Shown: in pieces, positions 1 through 9,071 of the stretch
How the letters are laid out: the number at the start of each line of letters is the position of its first letter
How positions within the stretch are numbered: position 1 is the first letter of the stretch
Assembly (NCBI RefSeq): GCF_900103845.1
Contig: NZ_FNIJ01000017.1
Span: forward strand, 1-64,000
Length of the DNA: 64,000 bases
Source of the DNA: Pseudomonas jinjuensis
GTDB taxonomy: Bacteria > Pseudomonadota > Gammaproteobacteria > Pseudomonadales > Pseudomonadaceae
Direction: 5' to 3'
Program-made: the position numbers and the translations under genes
The notes under the pieces: model-generated
What the model was told of the DNA's origin: nothing
The model's database searches: none
Seen by the model: only the letters and a program-made list of their open reading frames with translations

Positions 1-78
1 GTCGCCGACCTTGACCAGCAGTTCGATGACTTCCCCTTCGCCGCTGCCGATGTCGGGTACGCGAATCAACTCACTCAT
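1..78 (-). CDS. aceF: Pyruvate dehydrogenase E2 (dihydrolipoyl acetyltransferase), N-terminal fragment
   Basis: Only the first 26 codons lie in the window; the gene runs off the left edge. The reverse strand reads MSELIRVPDIG followed by SGEGEVIELLVKVGD, which is the start of a lipoyl domain. It sits 11 bases after the aceE stop on the same strand, the usual aceE-aceF operon order, so the product should be the core acyltransferase of the pyruvate dehydrogenase complex. The identification rests on the short match plus position. Confidence 0.85.
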   Translation of the reverse strand, partial: MSELIRVPDIGSGEGEVIELLVKVGD

Positions 79-89
79 CGTGCCTCTCC

Positions 90-2738
90 TCAGCAGTCCA
101 GCGGGTTGCGTTTTTCAGGATCGATGCCGAGCTTGACGATGGCCTCGGCCACCACCTTCGGCTCGATCTCGCCACGGTCGGCCAGCGCTTCCAGCGCGGC
201 CAGCACCACCCAGTTGCGGTCCACCTCGAAGAAGTGACGCAGCTTGCGGCGGGTGTCGCTGCGGCCGAAGCCGTCGGTGCCGAGGACCTTGTACTCCTTG
301 CCCGGGACCCACTGGCGGATCTGCTCGGCGTACAGCTTCATGTAGTCGGTGGAGGCGATCACCGGGCCCTTGCGGCCGCTGAGGCACTGCTCGACGTAGC
401 TCTGCTTCGGCTTCTGCTCCGGATGCAGGCGGTTCCAGCGCTCGATGGCCAGGCCGTCGCGGCGCAGTTCGTTGAAGCTCGGCACGCTCCACACGTCGGC
501 GCCGATGCCGAACTGCTCGCGGAGGATCTTCGCGGCTTCCTCGACTTCGCGCAGGATGGTGCCGGAGCCCAGCAGCTGCACGTGGTGTGCGGCTTCCTTG
601 CCGTTTTCCCTGAGCAGGTACATGCCCTTGATGATGCCTTCCTCGACGCCCTGCGGCAGGGCCGGCTGCGGGTAGGCTTCATTCATCACGGTGAGGTAGT
701 AGAAGACGTCCTTCTGCTCCTCGATCATCTCGCGGATGCCCTCGCGGACGATCACGGCCAGCTCGTAGCCATAGGTCGGATCGTAGGTGCGGCAGTTCGG
801 GATGGTGCTGGCCAGCAGGTGGCTGTGTCCGTCCTCGTGTTGCAGGCCTTCGCCGTTCAGCGTGGTGCGGCCGGAGGTGCCGCCGACCAGGAAGCCGTGC
901 GCGCGGCTGTCGCCGGCCGCCCAGGCGAGGTCGCCGATACGCTGGAAGCCGAACATCGAATAGAAGATGTAGAACGGCAGCATCGGCTGGTTGTGCGTGG
1001 AGTACGAAGTACCCGCGGCGATCCAGCTGGACATGGCGCCGGCTTCGTTGATGCCTTCCTCGAGGATCTGGCCCTTCTTGTCCTCGCGGTAGAACATCAC
1101 CTGGTCCTTGTCGACGGGCTCGTAGAGCTGGCCGACCGAGGAATAGATGCCGAGCTGGCGGAACATGCCTTCCATGCCGAAGGTACGCGCCTCGTCGGGC
1201 ACGATCGGCACGATGCGCGGGCCGAGCTCCTTGTCCTTGACCAGCTGCGAGAGGATGCGCACGAAGGCCATGGTGGTGGAAATCTCGCGGTCGCCGGTGC
1301 CGTCGAGGATCGCCTTGAGGGTTTCCAGCGGCGGAGTCGGCACGCTGAAGCTCTTGGCGCGGCGAACCGGCATCACGCCACCGAGGGCGGCGCGGCGCTC
1401 GGCCAGGTACTTGGCCTCGGCGCTGCCTTCTTCCGGACGGTAGAACGGCAGTTTCTCGAGGTCGGCGTCCTTGACCGGGATGTCGAAGTTGTCGCGGAAC
1501 TTGCGCAGGCTGTCGACATCGACCTTCTTCACGTTGTGCGCGATGTTCTTCGCTTCGCCGGAACCCGTGCCATAACCCTTGATGGTCTTGGCCAGGATGA
1601 CGGTCGGCTGGCCCTTGTGGTTGACCGCCTGGTGGTAGGCCGCATAGACCTTGTACGGGTCGTGGCCGCCACGGTTGAGCTTCCAGATTTCCTCGTCGGA
1701 GAGGTCCTTGACCATCTCCAGCAGTTCCGGACGCGAGCCGAAGAAGTGCTCACGCACGTAGGCACCGTCCTTCGCCTTGTAGTTCTGGTATTCGCCGTCG
1801 ATGACCTCGTCCATGCGCTGCTGCAGCAGGCCGGCGTGGTCCTTGGCGAACAGCGGGTCCCAGAAGCGGCCCCAGATGACCTTGTTGACGTTCCACTCGG
1901 CGCCGCGGAACACGCCTTCCAGTTCCTGGATGATCTTGCCGTTGCCGCGTACCGGGCCGTCCAGGCGCTGCAGGTTGCAGTTGATCACGAAGATCAGGTT
2001 GTCCAGCTTCTCGCGGCCGGCCAGGGAAATGGCGCCGAGGGATTCCGGCTCGTCGCACTCGCCGTCGCCCATGAAGCACCAGACCTTCTGCTTGCCGGCG
2101 GGGATGAAGCCGCGGCTTTCCAGGTACTTCATAAAGCGCGCCTGGTAGATGGCCTGGATCGGGCCGAGGCCCATGGACACGGTGGGGAACTGCCAGAAGT
2201 CCGGCATCAGCCAGGGGTGCGGGTAGGAGGACAGGCCGTTGCCATCGACTTCCTGGCGGAAGTTCAGCATCTGTTCTTCAGTGATGCGGCCTTCGAGGAA
2301 GGCGCGGGCATAGACGCCGGGGGAGGCGTGGCCCTGGAAGAACACCAGGTCGCCGCCGTGTTCGTCGGTCGGGGCCTGGAAGAAGTAGTTGAAGCCGATG
2401 TCGTAGAGGGTCGCCGAGGAAGCGAAGGTGGAGATGTGACCGCCAAGGTCCGGGTCCTGCTGGTTGGCGCGCATCACCATGGCCAGTGCGTTCCAGCGCA
2501 CCAGCGAGCGGATGCGCCGCTCCATGAACAGGTCGCCCGGCATGCGAGCCTCGTGGGTCACCGGAATGGTGTTGCGGTAGGGCGTGGTGATCGCATAGGG
2601 CAGCTGGGTACCGGTACGGGTGGCCAGCTCGCCCATGCGGGTCATCAGATAGTGGGCGCGCTCCTCACCTTCGCGGTCGAGGACGGACTCGAGGGCGTCC
2701 AGCCATTCCTGGGTTTCGACGGGATCGAGGTCTTGCAT
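90..2738 (-). CDS. aceE: Pyruvate dehydrogenase E1 component, homodimeric type
   Basis: AceE is the thiamine-diphosphate E1 subunit that decarboxylates pyruvate and acetylates the E2 lipoyl group. The protein is about 882 aa, the expected size for the homodimeric gamma-proteobacterial enzyme. It carries the ThDP motif (GDGECDEPE, then about 25 residues to NCNLQRLDG) and the HISTFASSATLYDIGFNYFF region. An in-frame ATG four codons upstream (2750) exists, but the ATG at 2738 has GGAG six bases before it and begins MQDLDPVETQEW as in relatives, so I prefer 2738. It is the first gene of aceE-aceF, divergent from glnE, and its promoter region holds two palindromic operators (2863-2879 and 2917-2929). 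Confidence 0.96.
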   Translation of the reverse strand: MQDLDPVETQEWLDALESVLDREGEERAHYLMTRMGELATRTGTQLPYAITTPYRNTIPVTHEARMPGDLFMERRIRSLVRWNALAMVMRANQQDPDLGGHISTFASSATLYDIGFNYFFQAPTDEHGGDLVFFQGHASPGVYARAFLEGRITEEQMLNFRQEVDGNGLSSYPHPWLMPDFWQFPTVSMGLGPIQAIYQARFMKYLESRGFIPAGKQKVWCFMGDGECDEPESLGAISLAGREKLDNLIFVINCNLQRLDGPVRGNGKIIQELEGVFRGAEWNVNKVIWGRFWDPLFAKDHAGLLQQRMDEVIDGEYQNYKAKDGAYVREHFFGSRPELLEMVKDLSDEEIWKLNRGGHDPYKVYAAYHQAVNHKGQPTVILAKTIKGYGTGSGEAKNIAHNVKKVDVDSLRKFRDNFDIPVKDADLEKLPFYRPEEGSAEAKYLAERRAALGGVMPVRRAKSFSVPTPPLETLKAILDGTGDREISTTMAFVRILSQLVKDKELGPRIVPIVPDEARTFGMEGMFRQLGIYSSVGQLYEPVDKDQVMFYREDKKGQILEEGINEAGAMSSWIAAGTSYSTHNQPMLPFYIFYSMFGFQRIGDLAWAAGDSRAHGFLVGGTSGRTTLNGEGLQHEDGHSHLLASTIPNCRTYDPTYGYELAVIVREGIREMIEEQKDVFYYLTVMNEAYPQPALPQGVEEGIIKGMYLLRENGKEAAHHVQLLGSGTILREVEEAAKILREQFGIGADVWSVPSFNELRRDGLAIERWNRLHPEQKPKQSYVEQCLSGRKGPVIASTDYMKLYAEQIRQWVPGKEYKVLGTDGFGRSDTRRKLRHFFEVDRNWVVLAALEALADRGEIEPKVVAEAIVKLGIDPEKRNPLDC

Positions 2739-2862
2739 GGCTTGCTCCATGGCGGAAAGGCTTCCAGAATCGAAAGCCAGTAGATCGTTGCCGATAGCAG
2801 CACCGGCCTCGTGGGCGGCGCCGCGAATTCTTGGAATTGCTCCGGGGGTGGCTCCCGGCGGG

Positions 2863-2879
2863 TTGTAGTTTTACTACAA
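2863..2879. promoter_or_regulatory. Palindromic operator 1 upstream of aceE
   Basis: TTGTAGT-TTT-ACTACAA is a perfect 7-3-7 inverted repeat lying 125 bp upstream of the aceE start. The 7-N3-7 geometry is that of FadR-subfamily GntR operators; E. coli PdhR uses ATTGGT-N3-ACCAAT at its pdh promoter. Assigning it to a PdhR-like regulator is inference from geometry and position. Confidence 0.6.
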
Positions 2880-2914
2880 ATCGCGTTTTTAAACAGCCCT
2901 CGACTACAAAAAAA

Positions 2915-2931
2915 TAGTAGTAAAACTACAT
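2915..2931. promoter_or_regulatory. Palindromic operator 2 between aceE and glnE
   Basis: The core GTAGT-AAA-ACTAC (2917-2929) uses the same half-site as the operator at 2863-2879. The two centres are 52 bp apart, about five helical turns, so both sites face the same side of the DNA. A further half-site ACTAC lies at 2903-2907 beside an A-tract. The site is 52 bp before the glnE start and could affect both genes. Confidence 0.55.
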
Positions 2932-2982
2932 CGGGCGACGAACGCGGTTTCCGAGGCCGACGACGACCCTTCAGGATAGACC

Positions 2983-5928
2983 ATGACCCTGCCGTCCCTG
3001 GCCGCGCTGCCGGCCACTCTCAAGCCTCTCGCCGAGCGCGCCGGGCAGAATTTCCAGGCCGCCGTCGCCGATCTTCCGGAGGATCTCCGGGCCGGATTCG
3101 AAAGCTGGCCCGACGAACGGCATGCCCACTTCGCTCGCGTCGCCGCCGGCAGCGACTTCGTCGCCGAGCAGGTCGCGCGCGATCCGCAGATGCTTCTCGA
3201 ACTGGCCGCCAGCGGTGAACTGGAGCGCGACCTGCGGCGCGGCGAATTGCGCGCCCAGCTGGAAGGGCTGCTGGCCGACTGCGCCGACGAGGACGAATTG
3301 GGCCGCCGCCTGCGGCGCTTCCGCCGGCGCCAGCAGGTGCGCATCATCTGGCGCGACCTGACCCGCCAGACCGACCTGGCCGGCACCTGCCGCGACCTGT
3401 CCGACCTCGCCGACACCTGCATCGACCTTGCCTATCAATGGCTGTACCTGCGCCATTGCCAGCAGTTCGGCACGCCGATGGGGCGCCGTTCGAACCTGCC
3501 GCAGCATCTTGTAGTCCTCGGCATGGGCAAGCTCGGCGCCGGCGAACTGAACCTGTCCTCGGACATCGACCTGATCTTCAGCTACCCCGAGGGCGGCGAA
3601 ACCGAGGGCGCCAAGCGCTCGCTGGACAACCAGGAGTTCTTCACCCGCCTGGGGCAGAAGCTGATCAAGGCGCTCGACGCCATCACCGTCGACGGCTTCG
3701 TCTTCCGCGTCGACATGCGCCTGCGCCCCTATGGTTCCAGCGGCCCGCTGGTGCACAGCTTCGCCGCGCTGGAGCAGTACTACCAGGACCAGGGCCGCGA
3801 CTGGGAACGCTACGCGATGATCAAGGCGCGGGTGGTCGGCGGCGACCAGGACGCCGGCCAGCGCCTGCTGGAGATGCTGCGGCCCTTCGTCTACCGGCGC
3901 TACCTGGACTTCTCCGCCATCGAGGCGCTGCGCAACATGAAGCAGCTGATCCAGCAGGAAGTCCGGCGCAAGGGCATGGCCGAGAACATCAAGCTGGGCG
4001 CCGGCGGCATCCGCGAGGTGGAGTTCATCGCCCAGGCCTTCCAGCTGATCCACGGCGGGCGCGACCTCAGCCTGCAGCAGCGGCCGCTGCTGCGCGTGCT
4101 GGCGATCCTCGAAGGGCAGGGCTACCTGCCGCCGGCGGTGGTCGCCGAGCTGGGCCAGGGCTATGCCTTCCTTCGTTATGTGGAGCATGCGCTGCAGGCC
4201 ATCGCCGACCGGCAGACGCAGATGCTGCCGCTGGACGAGGTGGAGCGGGTGCGCGTCGCCTTCATCATGGGCTTCCCCAACTGGTCGGCCTGCCACGAGC
4301 GGATCAATCACTGGCGCGAGCGCGTCGACTGGCACTTCCGCCAGGTCATCGCCGACCCGGACGAAGAGGAAGGGGCCGAGGACGAGGGCTGCGTCGGTGG
4401 CGAATGGCTGCCGCTGTGGGAGGAGGCGGTGGACGAGGAGTCCGCCTGCCGCCAGCTCGCCGAAGCCGGTTTCGCCGATGCCGCGCTGGCGCGCAAGCGC
4501 CTGACCGACCTGCGCAACGGCAGCCAGGTGCGCGCCATGCAGCGCATCGGCCGCGAACGCCTGGACGCCTTCGTGCCGCGGCTGCTGGCGATGATGGTCG
4601 AGCGTGGCCAGCCGGACCTGTTGCTGGAGCGCGTGCTGCCGCTGGTCGGGGCGGTAGCGCGGCGCTCCGCCTACCTGGTGCTGCTGACCGAGAATCCCGG
4701 TGCGCTGGAGCGCCTGCTGACCCTCTGCGCGGCCAGCCCGATGGTGGCCGAGCAGATCGCCCGCTTCCCCATCCTGCTCGACGAACTATTGAATGAGGGA
4801 CGGCTGTTCCGCCCGCCGCAGGCCGCCGAACTGGCCGCCGAGCTGCGCGAGCGGCTGATGCGGATTCCCGAGGACGACCTCGAGCAGCAGATGGAGACGC
4901 TACGCCACTTCAAGCTGGCCCACGGCCTGCGCGTGGCCGCCTCGGAAATCGCCGGGACCCTGCCGCTGATGAAGGTCAGCGACTACCTGACCTGGCTGGC
5001 CGAGGCGATCCTCAGCGAGGTCCTCGAACTGGCCTGGCACCAATTGGTGCAGCGCCACGGCCGTCCGTTGCGCGCCGATGGCACGCCGTGCGACCCGGAC
5101 TTCATCGTGGTCGGCTACGGCAAGGTCGGCGGGCTGGAGTTCGGCCACGGCTCGGACCTCGACCTGGTGTTCGTCCACGATGGCGATCCGCAGAGCGAGA
5201 CCGACGGCGCCAAGTCCATCGACGGCGCGCAGTTCTTCACCCGCCTGGGGCAGAAGATCATCCATTTCCTTACCGCGCAGACGCCCTCCGGCACTCTTTA
5301 TGAGGTGGACATGCGCCTGCGCCCGAGCGGCGCTTCCGGGCTGCTGGTGAGTTCCCTGGGCGCCTTCCTCGCCTACCAGCAGAACGAGGCCTGGACCTGG
5401 GAACACCAGGCCCTGGTGCGCGCCCGCGTGCTCGCCGGCTGCCCGCGGGTGGCGAAGGCGTTCGAGGAAATTCGCGCCCAGGTGCTGGGCAGGCAGCGCG
5501 ATCTCGACGAACTGCGCCGCGAAGTCAGCGAGATGCGCGCGAAGATGCGCGACAACCTCGGCACCGCGATCACCGCCGCCGGAACCGCGCCGAACGCCTT
5601 CGAAGCCGCGTCGCCCTTCGATCTCAAGCAGGACGCCGGTGGTATCGTCGATATCGAATTTATGGTGCAATATGCGGCCCTGGCGTGGTCATGGCAGTAC
5701 CCCGAGTTGCTGCATTTCACCGACAACATCCGCATTCTGGAAGGACTGGAGCGGGCGGGTCTGCTCTCTGGCGAGGACGTCAGTTTCCTGCAGGAAGCCT
5801 ACAAGGCTTATCGCGCGGCCGCGCACCGCCTGGCGCTGCAAAAGCAGCCGGGTGTGGTGGGGGGTGACCATTTCCACGACGAGCGACGCGGAGTGATGCG
5901 GATCTGGCGTGAGCTCAAGCTCGCCTGA
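2983..5928 (+). CDS. glnE: Bifunctional glutamine synthetase adenylyltransferase / adenylyl-removing enzyme
   Basis: GlnE attaches AMP to, and phosphorolytically removes it from, a tyrosine of glutamine synthetase in response to PII signalling. At 981 aa it has the expected full length. It contains two nucleotidyltransferase modules with duplicated G-x-G-K-x-G motifs: LGMGKLGAGELNLSSDID near residue 179 (de-adenylylase half) and VGYGKVGGLEFGHGSDLD near residue 709 (adenylylase half). Both keep the D-x-D metal ligands. The start has a modest AGGAT site. It is followed after 34 bp by ilvE on the same strand. Confidence 0.96.
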   Translation: MTLPSLAALPATLKPLAERAGQNFQAAVADLPEDLRAGFESWPDERHAHFARVAAGSDFVAEQVARDPQMLLELAASGELERDLRRGELRAQLEGLLADCADEDELGRRLRRFRRRQQVRIIWRDLTRQTDLAGTCRDLSDLADTCIDLAYQWLYLRHCQQFGTPMGRRSNLPQHLVVLGMGKLGAGELNLSSDIDLIFSYPEGGETEGAKRSLDNQEFFTRLGQKLIKALDAITVDGFVFRVDMRLRPYGSSGPLVHSFAALEQYYQDQGRDWERYAMIKARVVGGDQDAGQRLLEMLRPFVYRRYLDFSAIEALRNMKQLIQQEVRRKGMAENIKLGAGGIREVEFIAQAFQLIHGGRDLSLQQRPLLRVLAILEGQGYLPPAVVAELGQGYAFLRYVEHALQAIADRQTQMLPLDEVERVRVAFIMGFPNWSACHERINHWRERVDWHFRQVIADPDEEEGAEDEGCVGGEWLPLWEEAVDEESACRQLAEAGFADAALARKRLTDLRNGSQVRAMQRIGRERLDAFVPRLLAMMVERGQPDLLLERVLPLVGAVARRSAYLVLLTENPGALERLLTLCAASPMVAEQIARFPILLDELLNEGRLFRPPQAAELAAELRERLMRIPEDDLEQQMETLRHFKLAHGLRVAASEIAGTLPLMKVSDYLTWLAEAILSEVLELAWHQLVQRHGRPLRADGTPCDPDFIVVGYGKVGGLEFGHGSDLDLVFVHDGDPQSETDGAKSIDGAQFFTRLGQKIIHFLTAQTPSGTLYEVDMRLRPSGASGLLVSSLGAFLAYQQNEAWTWEHQALVRARVLAGCPRVAKAFEEIRAQVLGRQRDLDELRREVSEMRAKMRDNLGTAITAAGTAPNAFEAASPFDLKQDAGGIVDIEFMVQYAALAWSWQYPELLHFTDNIRILEGLERAGLLSGEDVSFLQEAYKAYRAAAHRLALQKQPGVVGGDHFHDERRGVMRIWRELKLA

Positions 5929-5962
5929 TCCTGTTTCGAACTAGTTTGAGGAGCTGGCAAGT

Positions 5963-6886
5963 ATGTCGATGGCCGATCGTGATGGCGTGATCTGGTATGA
6001 CGGCGAACTGGTGCAGTGGCGCGAAGCTACCACCCACGTGCTGACCCACACCCTGCACTACGGCATGGGTGTATTCGAGGGCGTGCGCGCCTACAACACT
6101 CCCCAGGGCACGGCGATCTTCCGTCTGCAGGCGCACACCGACCGCCTGTTCGATTCCGCACACATCATGAACATGAAGATCCCGTACACCAAGGGCGAGA
6201 TCAACGAAGCGACCCGCGCCGCGGTCCGCGAGAACAACCTGGAAAGCGCCTACATCCGCCCGATGGTGTTCTACGGAAGCGAAGGCATGGGCCTGCGCGC
6301 CACCGGCCTGAAGGTCCACGTGATCGTCGCCGCCTGGAACTGGGGCGCATACATGGGCGAGGAAGCGCTGCAGCAGGGCATCAAGGTGCGCACCAGCTCC
6401 TTCACCCGCCACCACGTGAACATCTCGATGACCCGCGCCAAGTCCAACGGCGCCTACATCAACTCGATGCTGGCCCTGCAGGAAGCCATTTCCGGCGGCG
6501 CCGACGAGGCCATGATGCTCGACCCGGAAGGCTACGTGGCCGAAGGTTCCGGCGAGAACATCTTCATCATCAAGGACGGCGTGATCTACACCCCGGAAGT
6601 CACCGCCTGCCTCAACGGCATCACCCGCGCCAGCGTGCTGGTGCTGGCCAACGAGCTGGGCATCAAGGTGGTCGAGAAGCGCATCACCCGTGACGAGGTG
6701 TACATCGCCGACGAAGCCTTCTTCACCGGCACCGCCGCCGAAGTCACTCCGATCCGCGAAGTCGACGGCCGCCTGATCGGCGCCGGCCGCCGCGGCCCGG
6801 TGACCGAGAAGCTGCAGAAAGCCTACTTCGATCTGGTCAGCGGCAAGACCAGCACCCATCCGGAATGGCGCACGCTGGTCAAATAA
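5963..6886 (+). CDS. ilvE: Branched-chain amino acid aminotransferase (PLP, class IV)
   Basis: IlvE transfers the amino group between glutamate and the keto acids of leucine, isoleucine and valine, the last biosynthetic step. The protein is 307 aa, full length, with the fold-type IV signature: catalytic lysine in MTRAKSNGAY (K160) and the PLP-phosphate loop region EGSGENIFII. GAGGAG lies nine bases before the ATG; a second in-frame ATG two codons later is also possible. It sits between glnE and the waa genes, as in other pseudomonads. Confidence 0.96.
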   Translation: MSMADRDGVIWYDGELVQWREATTHVLTHTLHYGMGVFEGVRAYNTPQGTAIFRLQAHTDRLFDSAHIMNMKIPYTKGEINEATRAAVRENNLESAYIRPMVFYGSEGMGLRATGLKVHVIVAAWNWGAYMGEEALQQGIKVRTSSFTRHHVNISMTRAKSNGAYINSMLALQEAISGGADEAMMLDPEGYVAEGSGENIFIIKDGVIYTPEVTACLNGITRASVLVLANELGIKVVEKRITRDEVYIADEAFFTGTAAEVTPIREVDGRLIGAGRRGPVTEKLQKAYFDLVSGKTSTHPEWRTLVK

Positions 6887-6909
6887 GCGGCCCAGGGCGG
6901 CAGGCTTCA

Positions 6910-6962
6910 GGCTGCAGGCGTTCTGCCTTGTACCTGCAGCCCGCTGCCTATAGCCTGCAGCC
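6910..6962 (+). repeat. Inverted repeat in front of waaF
   Basis: GGCTGCAGGC (6910-6919) and GCCTGCAGCC (6953-6962) are perfect complements, with further CTGCAG copies between them. The right arm ends three bases before the waaF ATG. There is no T-run, so a simple terminator is unlikely. A hairpin here could act as a processing or attenuation point between ilvE and the waa operon, or be an intergenic repeat relic. Confidence 0.5.
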
Positions 6963-6965
6963 CAT

Positions 6966-8006
6966 ATGAACATTCTGATCGTAGGTCCCTCCTGGGTCGG
7001 CGACATGGTGATGGCGCAGACGCTCTTCGAGTGCCTGAAGCGCCAGCATCCCGACTGCCAGATCGACGTGCTGGCGCCCGAATGGAGCCGGCCGATCCTC
7101 GAACGCATGCCTGAAGTCCGCCAGGCGCTGAGCTTCCCGCTCGGCCATGGCGTGCTCGACCTCGCCAGCCGCCGGCGCATCGGCAGGTCGCTGGCCGGGC
7201 AGTACGACCAGGCGATCCTCCTGCCCAACTCGCTGAAGTCGGCGCTGGTGCCGTATTTCGCGCGGATTCCCCGGCGCACCGGCTGGAAGGGCGAGATGCG
7301 CTACGGCCTGCTCAACGACATCCGCACGCTGGACAAGCAGCGCTATCCGCTGATGATCGAGCGTTTCATGGCGCTGGCCTATGCCCCGGGCAGCGAACTG
7401 CCGAAACCCTATCCGCAGCCGCGCCTGCGCATCGACCCGCACAGCCGCGACGCCGCGCTGGCCAAGTTCGGCCTGGCTCTGGACCGCCCGGTGCTGGCGC
7501 TGTGCCCCGGCGCCGAGTTCGGCGAGGCCAAGCGCTGGCCGGCGGAGCACTACGCCCAGGTCGCCGACGCGAAGATCCGCGCCGGCTGGCAGGTGTGGAT
7601 CTTCGGTTCGAAGAACGACCACCCGGGCGGCGAGGAAATCCGCCAGTGGCTGATCCCGGGCCTGCGCGAGGAATCGGTGAACCTCGCCGGGGAAACCGCC
7701 CTGGCCGAGGCCATCGACCTGATGTCCTGCGCGGAGGCGGTGGTCAGCAACGATTCCGGCCTGATGCACGTGGCGGCGTCGCTGAACCGCCCGCTGGTGG
7801 CGGTGTACGGCTCCACCTCGCCGCAGTTCACCCCGCCGCTGGCCGACCAGGTGGAGATCGTCCGCCTCGGCCTGGAATGCAGCCCCTGTTTCGATCGCGT
7901 CTGCCGCTTCGGCCACTACAACTGCCTGCGCGAACTGAAGCCGCTGGCGGTCCTCGAGGCGCTCGACCGTCTGGTCGCCGATACGGTCGACGTGGAAGAG
8001 CTCTGA
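6966..8006 (+). CDS. waaF: ADP-heptose:LPS heptosyltransferase II
   Basis: WaaF is a GT9 glycosyltransferase that adds the second L-glycero-D-manno-heptose to the inner core on the inner membrane's cytoplasmic face. The protein is 346 aa. Family features include the N-terminal ILIVGPSWVGDMVMAQ, the LCPGAEFGEAKRWP motif and the C-terminal VSNDSGLMHVAA nucleotide-sugar region. No Shine-Dalgarno is visible; the sequence before the ATG is the arm of an inverted repeat. The stop is followed immediately by the waaC start. Confidence 0.95.
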   Translation: MNILIVGPSWVGDMVMAQTLFECLKRQHPDCQIDVLAPEWSRPILERMPEVRQALSFPLGHGVLDLASRRRIGRSLAGQYDQAILLPNSLKSALVPYFARIPRRTGWKGEMRYGLLNDIRTLDKQRYPLMIERFMALAYAPGSELPKPYPQPRLRIDPHSRDAALAKFGLALDRPVLALCPGAEFGEAKRWPAEHYAQVADAKIRAGWQVWIFGSKNDHPGGEEIRQWLIPGLREESVNLAGETALAEAIDLMSCAEAVVSNDSGLMHVAASLNRPLVAVYGSTSPQFTPPLADQVEIVRLGLECSPCFDRVCRFGHYNCLRELKPLAVLEALDRLVADTVDVEEL

Positions 8007-9071
8007 ATGCGGGTGCTGCTGATCAAGACGTCGTCCCTCGGCGACGTCATCCATACCCTGCCGGCGCTGACCGACGCCGCCCGCGCCATTCCCGGCATCC
8101 AGTTCGACTGGGTGGTGGAGGAGGGCTTCGCCGAGATTCCCGCCTGGCATCCGGCGGTGGCGCAGGTCATCCCGGTGGCGATCCGCCGCTGGCGCAAGAA
8201 TCTCTGGCAGACCATCACGAGCGGCGAGTGGAGCCGCTTCAGGACGCGCCTGCGCGACGTGAAATACGACCTGGTGATCGACGCCCAGGGACTGTTCAAG
8301 AGCGCCTGGCTGACCCGCTACGCCAAAGCCCCGGTCGCCGGCCTGGATCGCGAGTCGGCGCGCGAGCCGATCGCCAGCCGCTTCTACGACCGCCGCTACA
8401 GCGTGCCCTGGGGGCAGCATGCGGTGGAGCGCGTGCGCCAGCTGTTCGCCCAGGCGCTGGATTATCCGCTGCCAAAAGGCGTCGGCGACTACGGCCTGGA
8501 TCGCGGCCGCCTGCTCGACGAAGGCTCGGCGGCGCCGTACCTGGTGTTCCTGCATGGCACCACCTGGGTCACCAAGCACTGGCCGGAAGCCTACTGGCGC
8601 GAACTGGCCGAGCGCATGGGCGAGCGCGGCTGGTCGGTGCGCCTGCCGTGGGGCAGCCCGGCCGAGCGCGAGCGTGCCGAGCGGCTGGCCGAAGGACTGG
8701 AAAACGTCGCGGTGCTCCCCCGGTTGTCCCTGGCCGGCATGGCCAAGGTGCTGGCCGGCGCTTCCGCCTGCGTGGCGGTGGATACCGGGCTCGGCCATCT
8801 GGCCGCCGCGCTGGACGTGCCGACGCTGTCGCTGTTCGGCCCGACCAACCCCGGCCTGACCGGCGCCTATGGCCGTTCCCAGGTGCACCTGGGCAGCGAC
8901 TGGCCCTGCGCGCCGTGCCTGCAGAAAACCTGCACCTACCAGCCGACCGCTGAAGACCGCCGCCAGTTCGACCTGCGCCGGGAACAGCCTCTATGCTTCA
9001 CCCGCCTGCACCCGCAACGCGTGGCGACCCAGCTGGAGGCTCTGCTGCTGGCCCCGGAGACGCTTCGATGA
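8007..9071 (+). CDS. waaC: ADP-heptose:LPS heptosyltransferase I
   Basis: WaaC is a GT9 enzyme that adds the first heptose to Kdo2-lipid A. The protein is 354 aa, beginning MRVLLIKTSSLGDVIHTLPAL, the typical WaaC N-terminus, with GTTWVTKHWPE and VDTGLGHLAAALDVPTLSLF in the C-terminal donor domain. It starts on the base after the waaF stop and ends in an ATGA overlap with waaG, so the genes are probably translated in a coupled way. Confidence 0.95.
   Translation: MRVLLIKTSSLGDVIHTLPALTDAARAIPGIQFDWVVEEGFAEIPAWHPAVAQVIPVAIRRWRKNLWQTITSGEWSRFRTRLRDVKYDLVIDAQGLFKSAWLTRYAKAPVAGLDRESAREPIASRFYDRRYSVPWGQHAVERVRQLFAQALDYPLPKGVGDYGLDRGRLLDEGSAAPYLVFLHGTTWVTKHWPEAYWRELAERMGERGWSVRLPWGSPAERERAERLAEGLENVAVLPRLSLAGMAKVLAGASACVAVDTGLGHLAAALDVPTLSLFGPTNPGLTGAYGRSQVHLGSDWPCAPCLQKTCTYQPTAEDRRQFDLRREQPLCFTRLHPQRVATQLEALLLAPETLR

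Noticed and set aside
234..2783. 849-codon frame opposite aceE
   Set aside because: Composition of alternating Ala, Val, His, Asp and Leu without motifs; aceE on the other strand is certain.
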